Assembly: GCA_038373865.1 (NCBI GenBank)
Contig: JAXGGA010005801.1
Location: forward strand, 1-64,000
From: Uloborus plumipes
Lineage: Eukaryota; Arthropoda; Arachnida; Araneae; Uloboridae
Direction: 5' to 3'
Length of the DNA: 64,000 nucleotides
Below the pieces are notes generated by a model. That model saw nothing but the letters and a program-made list of their open reading frames with translations, had not been told where the DNA came from and searched no databases. Both the position numbers and the translations under genes were made by a program. This document shows, in pieces, positions 36,601 through 45,600 of this stretch. How positions within the stretch are numbered: the stretch's first letter is position 1; each line of letters begins with the position of its first letter.

Positions 36601-39600
36601 AAAACTTAAAATGACGGCCCTGTGGTAAGGTAGAAATCTTTGAATTTTTTCTTGGGTTTTTCCCGTAACAAATGTTACTGAAAAAAATCTGTAAAATTTT
36701 CTATTGGAGACATTATTATCCAGTTTGCAGCTCGAGGTTCAAGACATAAGAGGTGAGGGTTATTACAATGGGTCCAATATAGAGGGGGAAAATATAGGAC
36801 TTCAGAAACGGCTACTCGATATCAATCCTAGAGCATTATACGTGCCATGTGCATCTCATACATTGAATCTCGTCGTTAATGACGTTGCCAGCTCCAGTGG
36901 TGAAATTTCTGGTTTTTTCGAGTTGGTACAAGATAAGGCTAGCCGCAAGAGGTGTACAATTACGTTTCTGCTTCCCCATGTCGATGGGATTTACTTAAAA
37001 ACATGTGAAAGGTCTAACTTGAAAACCGTTAAGTGAAACAAGATGGGAGAGTCGTATCAATGCTATTAAACCTTTAAAACAATACTTAAAAAATATATTT
37101 GCTGCTTTAAATGCTTTAATTGAAGATACCACCAGAGACACGAAGACAAAATTGGGTGCTGTATCAATAATTAAAAGTCTTGAAAGGTTTAAATTTTTGT
37201 GTTCAATTTAATTTGGCATAATTTGTTATCAAGAATTAACGTATTGAGTAAAATGCTTTAAAATCCTAAATTAAACATCGGGGAATGCATTGAAGCCTAT
37301 AGGTAATCTTAAAAACTATTTAGTTTCCCAGACATCTGATGATAATTTTAAAAAAATTGTCGACTCAGCAACAATACTTGCTAAAGATTTAGGCATTGAT
37401 CCCGAATTTCCCATCTTGAAGCTCAGGAAAAGGTCCGTTTATTCGATTACGAGGGCTGCGATGAACCAATCTCAAACCCTTTCCAGCAGTTCAAGACTGC
37501 TTTTTAGCCTACTTTCCCGTTAAAAATAAAAGAGACGAAAAAAGCATTAAAATTGGCTTAATGCATCTAAAAAATGTCGCCAAGTCCAAAAAATATCGCC
37601 AAGTCCAAAAAATATCGCCAAGTTCAAAAAATATCGCCAAGTAAAAAAAAGTCAAAAAGAAACAAAAAAAATGAAATAAATATCGAAAAATTAAAAATTT
37701 GAAAGTAGGGTATTGAGATGGGGAATTTGTGTGTCGGTCGGTCTGTCTGTCTGTCCCCCCTAATAACTTTTGAATGAACATTCCGATTTGGACAAATTTT
37801 TTTTTGTTGGAAAGATTTCGACGAGTACTGCTCATTCCCAAATTTGATTTTTCGATTTGAACAATTTTTGGTTCAACTTTGAACCATTCAAACAACCTGT
37901 CCCGCGATGCTAACTTTTGAGTGAACAGTCCGATTTGAACAAACTTTTTTTGTTCGAAAGATCTTATCAAGGATACTTCATTCCGGTATTTACATTTTCG
38001 ATTTGAACAATTTTTCGTTCAACATTGAACCGCTCAATCAAGCTGTCACCCCTAATGTCTTTTGAGTGAACAGTCCGATTTAAATAAACGTTTTTTTGTT
38101 CGAAAGATCTCGGCAAGGACACTTCATTACCGTATTTAAATTTTCAATTTGAACATTTTTTCGTTCAACATTGAACCGTTCAAGCAACCTTTCCCCACCT
38201 AATAACTTTTGAGTGAACCGTCCGAATGGAATAAACTTTTTTTGTTTGAAGATCTCGAGAGCTTTCCATACATCCCATATTTCGCTTTTTGATTGAACCA
38301 TTTTTGTTCAATATTGAACCGTTTAGAAAAAATTCACATTAGCGCCTACGGGGAATTTAAGTTGAATGTTGATCCTGAACTTAAAGTCGGATTTCCTTCA
38401 AACTAACTTTGTAAGAAAATGGTTTTGATAAATAATGTTTGTAAAGTACTTTTCTGAGTAATCTTCTGTGAGGACTCTGATTCCGACTCCGCAAACATGG
38501 CGGAAATGCAGGCTCAGAAAAAAATGACTGACTGTGCAGACGATTTTTTGTTTATTTATTCATTTGTTTTATTTTATATTTATTATTATTATTATTATTA
38601 TTTTTTGCAGACGATTTTTTTTGTAACAAAAATGTTTCATTCACGAGGGCATTTTATTCTTTATTTATATTTAACAACTGGCAACGGATTAAAAGTGAAA
38701 TTCGAGACATTTTATCAACGGACGAGTTTTTTTTTTTCTTTTTTTTTTTTCTTTCTTTGATAAAATGTGTTTTGAATGTACTTTGTACTTTTAATTTTTT
38801 TTTTTTTTTTTGAAAACAATTGAGGAATTTTTCTACGGAAGAACTGTAACAGTTACATTCTTTAAAAGGTGCGACAAAACTTTATTTATTCATTTATTTA
38901 CTTTTTATGTGTCTATTTCATCTGATGAGAGGGGTATATTTTGCTTTTAGAAATCAGCTTTAAGTGCTAAAAAGGTATGTTTGACATAATTTTTAGTCTC
39001 AGATAATCAAGAGAATAATGATCAGATGCTAGAATGCCGATGTCGATGTACGGGAAAGTAGGCTCGTTTAGTTCTTGACAGAACTTCTTGTTATTTTTCT
39101 ATTCTTGATCATGCAATCTCTTCTGTAAATGAAAGATTTATCTTACTATCCGAGTGCTACTCAATATTCTGCTTCCTGTATGAGTTTAACGACATATCTA
39201 GGGATAATCTCAGGAAAGCCGACATGGACCTAGATATTAAGTTGCAAGTATAGGAAGATGGAATTATTATAAAAGACATCGATGGCTTAGAACTCTTCAA
39301 TGCGATAAATTCATTCAAAGACATTTTTAAAGATAAAAAGCAGCCAACTGAATTATTGGAAACAATAGTTAAAAATGATCTCATTGCCTGTTTCCCAAAC
39401 TTTGCTTTGGCAATACGAATTTTTTTTAACCTTACCTGTTTCTGTGGCTTCAGGGGAAAGAAGTTTCAGTAAATTAAAGATTATAAAAAATTACTTAAGA
39501 AATAGTATGACGCAGGAAAAGCTCTCAGATTTGGCCATTATCTCCATTGAATCCGAAATATCAGAAAAAATTGATTTTTCTGAAATAATAGACAAATTTG

Positions 39601-42600
39601 CATCTCACAAAGCCAGAAAAGTAATTTTGTAGATCGTTTTTCAAAAGAAAATATCTATTTTTATTTCAATTGTAATAATATTGTTTCTTTATAATTTTGC
39701 TTGCGTATTTTGTCGCTATAATAACCTATCAAGTGACCAACGAATAAAGTTTTGCACTTCAAATTTTATTTGATTTTTTTACTTTTTACTCTCATACAAG
39801 CAAATGAATAATAAATGTTCAAGTTCTCAACGTAAAATGAAAAAATGTCTTGAGAGGCAGCAGGCCTGTCATTTAAAATTTTTCTGGGGCGGGGGGCAAT
39901 GGTGCAAAATACTCAATGCAAGTTTTACAGGAAAATACCCCCCCCCCCCCATTGGCGAGCCTCAGGGGCGGCACATTGGATCTTTGCACACGGGCGGCCG
40001 GCACCCTAGGATCGGGCCTGGCAACAGCCACAGAAAACTGAATGTGAAACAACAAAAACACTAAATGTGAATAAAACTCGATCATACTTTTCTTAAATAG
40101 CATATACCAGTCCAATTTAGGTCAGTCCATATTTCTCCCCAAATGATAATTTTATGAACCAAAAGTAGCATATGTAAAATCAACATTCGGTTGAACAAAA
40201 TATTAAAAGATATACAAGATGCAAAAAGATTGAAATCTCAAACGTGAGAAGCAACTTTTGCGAAGTTTGAGTGAATGTTGAAATGTTCCACAAATAAATC
40301 CTTTAATTATCCATTGAAATTAAACATAAAATAAGTCCATCTAAGGTAGTCTGCATCAAAATAACTTCAAGCTGTAACAAACATCAAAATATTCACAAGA
40401 TGCAAAAGGATTGAAAGCTCAAACACTGGATGCAATTTTTGTGACCCTGAATATTGAAAACGAACAATTTAAAAAAATGCACTGACGAAATATCTTTGAA
40501 AAAATTTAAGCATAAAAGATTTTTGGAATGATTTTTTTACAAAACTTCAATCCAATGAAAGGAAAGTCAAGTTGTGTAAAATAACCAACACTACAGGCGC
40601 AGCATTCCTTTTTGTTAATCTTACTGTAAATTGATGTCCAATAAAAAAAATTTCAAGTTGAAATAAAAGCACAGATAATCAGTTTGCACTTTTAAAACAG
40701 ATAAATAATTCATCCGTGAATAATGCACAGGAAATTATAGTACTCTTGGAAAAATGGCGGAAGCAAGATTGTGTATAGAAAAAAAATAAGAAAAAAGAGG
40801 AAAATATAGGAGGTCTGTGGTCTCTGCATTTTTTTATCTTCTTTCCCCCTTATTTTATGATTTTTTCAGATTATCCACGATTTTCGTTATCAGCGATAAC
40901 TATGCCACTCAATTTCGCAGATAACCAGGAGTGTACTGTATGTCCACACACATACACACCATATTGCAATTTGACTGTGAAAACCGTAATTTGAATTCAA
41001 GATGATTCAATTTTTCCCCTTCTTTTCCTGAATATTTGCTATTTATGGTTAGGTTTTTTACTTGCTTTAATTTTTGAACTGCTTAGTACCGCTTAAACTT
41101 TTTAATTGGCAGATGATTTTACAATTTTATGCCAGACAGTTTGTATAATAGAGATAGTCCAGTCATTTGCCCCTCTCCCCTGCTTTCAAATATTAATCCA
41201 TCTGCATATAAGGGAGTGTGATTGAGTATAATTTTTAATGATACACCCGTGCCTTCAATGAGGCATAATAATAATCGACATATTTTACAACAATAGCTAA
41301 GTTCATGTTAAATGAAATTTCTATACTTACTTCTTTCTCATGAATCTTATAAAACTGCTTGGGCTCCTAAAAAGATTATAAAACATCTTAACTTAAATCA
41401 ATTAAATAAATTATGTGATTGTTTGAATAATGAAACTGTATAAGTTCAAATCTATTGAAATTTAACAGAAACTTACATACATACATACATGTATTAAATA
41501 TATTATACATAGCCCTTCAGAAGAAAAAGAAAAGGTACAGCGAAAACCGGATTTTACATTTCTTGAGAGAGTGGGTGAAAAAATGTAAAATACGAGAAAT
41601 ACACAGAAGGCACCAGTTGAAAACTTAAAGTGTGAGAAAAACTTTGATTCAGGGGATGTAAATTAGAAGTTTCACTGTACAAGGAATTAAACTTTGTCCA
41701 AGAACAAACAAGGTTATTTTAACTTTATACTGGAACGAAACCATACACAGCAAAACAGCATATTCACATAAAGGGGCAAGTAAAGGAGAAAGTGCCGAGC
41801 TGGGATTTGAACCTGGATCCACCCTATCTAATCAAACTTCTCTGACCATTGGACAAGGTGGCCAGCAATAAATAACAGTAAAATACCTAATTAATTTTAA
41901 CATTCAAAGAGAATACATTTAAAAACACATACGAATGTAGTCACACAGTCCCATAACTGAATTGATCCGTCTCCACAACTAGTGACAAGTAGATGAGGAT
42001 CAGATTCACTCCAGGTAACATCAAAAAGGCCATCGGACCATTCTCGCATGGTCATAATTTTACATCCTTCATTAGTGTCAGTATCTATCACATATAACCG
42101 GCCAAGACCTGAAAGTATAATGAATAACGTGAACATATTATATAAATCTGTGGCTTGGTTCTAAAAGGGCCAATGTCAATTTTTTCACATTTTGTGTTAT
42201 TTATATCAAAAGTTTCCAATTTAGAAGAATGAAAAAAATGACATTGGTCTTTTTAGAACCAAGCCACAGAAATAATGTAATATTAATTACAATAAATGTT
42301 ACATAAGTATACCAAATATGTTATATTCTTCTAATAAAATTCAGGGTAAAATGAACAGTAACTTTTTAATCAAAATACTTTTTAATAACTATTTTCAGCA
42401 AAATAATATATTTTTAAAAATACAATGTGCTTCCCAGAGTAGAGTTAAAGTGACCATATGTTCCGGATCGCAAGGATAGCCTATCCAGTAGATTCAGATG
42501 CTTTAAAAAAAATCAAGTATCTAAAGTTTGATTATCGAAACTACAATTAATGACAATTTTTCAAATGAAGAAAAAATATGTAGGTATGCAACTCTTTTAC

Positions 42601-45600
42601 AGATTTTAGGTAGTTTTTCTTATTCTCTTAATTCTAGTGCCAATTCATGATCTGAAATAAAATTACATCAATCTACTTTTTGATGTCAAAATACGTGTCC
42701 AGGGCGAGGACTGCTGATGGTCTTTGAAAAAGATGACAAATTTTACAACAAAAGTGACTGAAAGGTGACAAAAAAGTAACTAAAAGGTGACCAAAAGTAA
42801 TTTGTTAAGAAATCAAAAAATAGAAAATGATTATCCTTTTCTGATTTTTACCAAAATAGCCTCCATACTATTTTTAAAGACTTAGATTCCGAACACAAAT
42901 ATGATAAGGCTGGGGAAGTAACAAAACAAACCATTTTAGGACATATTTTCAAAAAACTTTCAGTGTAAACACTAAGTTATGTCCAAAGATTTTTCTTTGA
43001 AATCAATTAAATTAACACCTGATATTATAAAGTAAAGATAATGACGATGCATTTAATGAACATATTTTAATTTTTTCATATTTTTAACAGCTCATACAAA
43101 ATCATCGGCATTCTTTTTCTTGTTTCTCCGTAAATACGAAGCATAAATGTTCACTAAAAAGTATTGACACATGTTCAATACTGTTCAATACTGAAGAGAG
43201 AAAAACATTATATCATATTTTAAGTCTTGTGAGCACTGTGCTGTAAAAATGTGTTGTTATTTTTTTTAAATTTTAAACAAATCCTTACATACATCAGCAA
43301 AATTACATGTTAAACTCCCCAAAGCAGAATTCTGCTAAATTTGGAACGTACGTCGCAGAACAGATATCTGAACTGCAGAACAATTCTGTTCAAATGTGAG
43401 GGAAAATTCTGAAAATTTTCTGCAAAAATCTGTAGAATTATTGCAGAAAAGGCAGTTTTCTAACTAAAGATACAATTTTGCTGAAATTTAGAACAATTTC
43501 TGCAAGTTTCTTCAAATTAGAAAAAAAAAAAAAAAAATCCTGCAAATTATGCTCATTAGGCAGAAAATCAAAAAGTCCATTTTTTGCAACATTTGCATGA
43601 AATTACATATTTAGTAAACAGATATATTTGCAGAATAATTATGTTTGACTACACCTATTTTATGCCCCTTGAGCATCCTGCCTCCGATACTTTTTTTCGT
43701 TATAGGCCATGTGCTGTTACTCTGAGTGAAAACATTGCTTCTAATGCGGTGTCAAAGCATTCAGAGCTCTTTGATGTTTGGAGGAGCAGACATAAGCTTT
43801 CCGTTAAGAATGAGTTCCTGAAATTTTATTTTCAGGTTTTGTTCTGCAGTAAGACTGAGTATACTGAACAAATACTCCTTTCATAGTTCTGTATGAAATC
43901 ATTTTGATTTCAGGATCATGGTTTTTGAAAACGGTCATGTTTCAATGTGTACTGTACAATGCTTAAAGTTCTTGCAGAACAATTTTGGTCAAATGATTTT
44001 GCGTTGCAGAACTTCACGAAGTATTCTGTTTTGGGGGTTAAACTTATAAAAAAGAAATTCGAATACATTAGTAATTCATTTTTGCAGTAAGAGGTACAAA
44101 AAGTAACTTTAAATGAAGTTATTAAAAAATCATAACTGAATAATGTTATTGCAAATATATATATATATATACATAAAATATTCACAGGATGCAGAAAAAA
44201 TGATATGCAATAATAATTTTAAAAATTCAACTCAAATATTAGAGAATTTTAAAATTCATTAAAACATTTTATTTACAAAAATTTCTGCAGAGCTAAATAT
44301 ATTAGTTAAAGAAATTTCCAACAAAAAATGTTCAATTATTTTATTAAAAAGCCATTTCCAATGTTGGCGGTTCATTTCTGAATTTTTTTTACTAGTGGAA
44401 GACAAAGCAACGGTTCGTCAACTCATACGCCACAGTGAGCCATCATTAAGCAAGATTGCTTACCAAAGATTTTATTGAAATTTTGAAACTAGACATTATT
44501 TTTTTAAACTGAGACAGTTACAAAGAATAATAATGAAAATAGCATGCAGATTTGTAATGTGGAACAGGAGCACCCATTAGAGGTCAAGAGATCGAAAAAA
44601 CTGGTGCCATTAAACCTACTTTAACATAGTGAACATATTTGATATTCAGTCTATCAGAAACTGAAATATATTATTCAAGATCAACAGTGAATCTTAAATA
44701 ATAACATAATCTTAGCAGAAGCCAAAAAATTATGCATTTCAAATACAACGTTTACAAAAAAGTTACATTATGAAACACAATAAGAATCTCCAAAGTTTGA
44801 AAATAGCAACTTGAAATTTTTAAACAGGTGCTTCTAAAAGGCTTTGTTTTGTGAATGAGCCACAGTTGAAACACTTTTTTTTAATGGTTGAATGATAGAT
44901 TTTTGCTTTTTTTTTAATTCGATTTATTTTCAGGTAAGGAAAAGAATATTATACTTTTCAAAAAAAATTTTATCAAAAATAGATTTTTCTAAAACACATT
45001 TCAAAAAAGGTTTAAAAAGGTGACAAACATTCCAAAAGGTGACCAAAAGTAACTAAAATTTCAAAAGGTGACAAAGGTGACTGAGTCTTCGCCCTGCGTG
45101 TCTGCAGTATCCCTCCATATTTGTGCTCTTATAAAGTTGTATTTATACTCTACAGTTTAAAAATTTTGGACGGTAAAACCCACCTGTCCTGTCATAAACC
45201 CCAACCCTGATACAATGAATTAAAAAGCATACAACATTTATCCGTGGAATATTATTAGCAAATTTCATTCTTATGCTGCCAAATTCTTTTCTTCTTTAAA
45301 CATCAACATTAGCACTCTGGCTGCCATCTACGAGATAATTCGTAGCTTGTCATTTTAGCCGAAAATATCAACTTTCATTAGGCCCAAAGGTGATAGATTT
45401 CCAGTTCTTGTTCAAATTTGAATTTATATGTAGTACACCGACATTAATATGAGTATTTGGTTTCTGAAAAGGAACCAGCAAATCAAAACTGGCTCACAGG
45501 TGACTATTTTCATCCAAGCTTGTACAATAAAAAAATTTCCTAGCTTGGCAGTCAACGCAGTACTTGAAATTACTGCTCGTCAGCTGGTCCCTAACAAGTA

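Larger units (their letters stand above)
37521..39049. repeat. Insertion inside the hAT transposase, rich in tandem repeats
   Basis: Separates two adjacent parts of the transposase. It is bordered by AGCCTACTTTCCCGT (37507-37521) and its exact reverse complement (39048-39062). It contains about four 18-20 bp units of ATATCGCCAAGTCC type (37567-37642), a TCTG run (37739-37755), then about four units of roughly 145 bp (37768-38330) built on TTTTGAGTGAACAGTCCGAT, then T-rich and TTA-rich low-complexity DNA. The open frame on the minus strand here comes from the tandem units. Confidence 0.7.
36704..39632 (+). pseudogene. hAT transposase pseudogene (ZMYM1-like), split by an insertion
   Basis: Recognisable pieces of the long hAT transposase family often annotated as zinc finger MYM-type protein 1-like. 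36750-37000 carries GYYNGSNIEGENIGLQKRLL and YVPCASHTLNLVVNDVA from the RNase H-like core. 37040-37200 carries ETRWESRINAIKPL after a frameshift, followed by stops. 37290-37500 carries KPIGNLKNYLVSQTSDDNFK and DEPISNPFQQFK. 39060-39150 carries the AISSVNERF segment, and 39420-39632 the C-terminal dimerisation domain (SVASGERSFSKLKIIKNYLR, SDLAIISIE). The N-terminal zinc-finger part is not seen. Stops, frameshifts and a 1.5-kb insert show that it is inactive. Confidence 0.85.
34621..40020 (+). mobile_element. hAT transposon with intact ends, 5.4 kb, in PEX7 intron 4
   Basis: Both ends can be fixed by eye. The left end CAGGGCCGATCCTAG at 34621 and the right end CTAGGATCGGGCCTG ending at 40020 are inverted repeats, with one position differing near the tip. 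The 8-bp duplication GCAACAGC occurs exactly outside both (34613-34620 and 40021-40028), the hallmark of hAT insertion. Inside, on the plus strand, lies a broken ZMYM1-like hAT transposase. A smaller hAT MITE (36456-36622) and a tandem-repeat block (37521-39049) are nested within. The perfect target duplication suggests the insertion is not very old although the transposase is dead. Confidence 0.93.

Noticed and set aside
37732..37760. CRISPR-like short repeats
   Set aside because: TCTG microsatellite and minisatellite units have no spacers of uniform length, and the DNA is eukaryotic.
37509..37970. 153-codon open frame on the minus strand
   Set aside because: Made of the 145-bp tandem units and CGCCAAG minisatellite. 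The repeated peptide follows the DNA repeat and is not a protein family.
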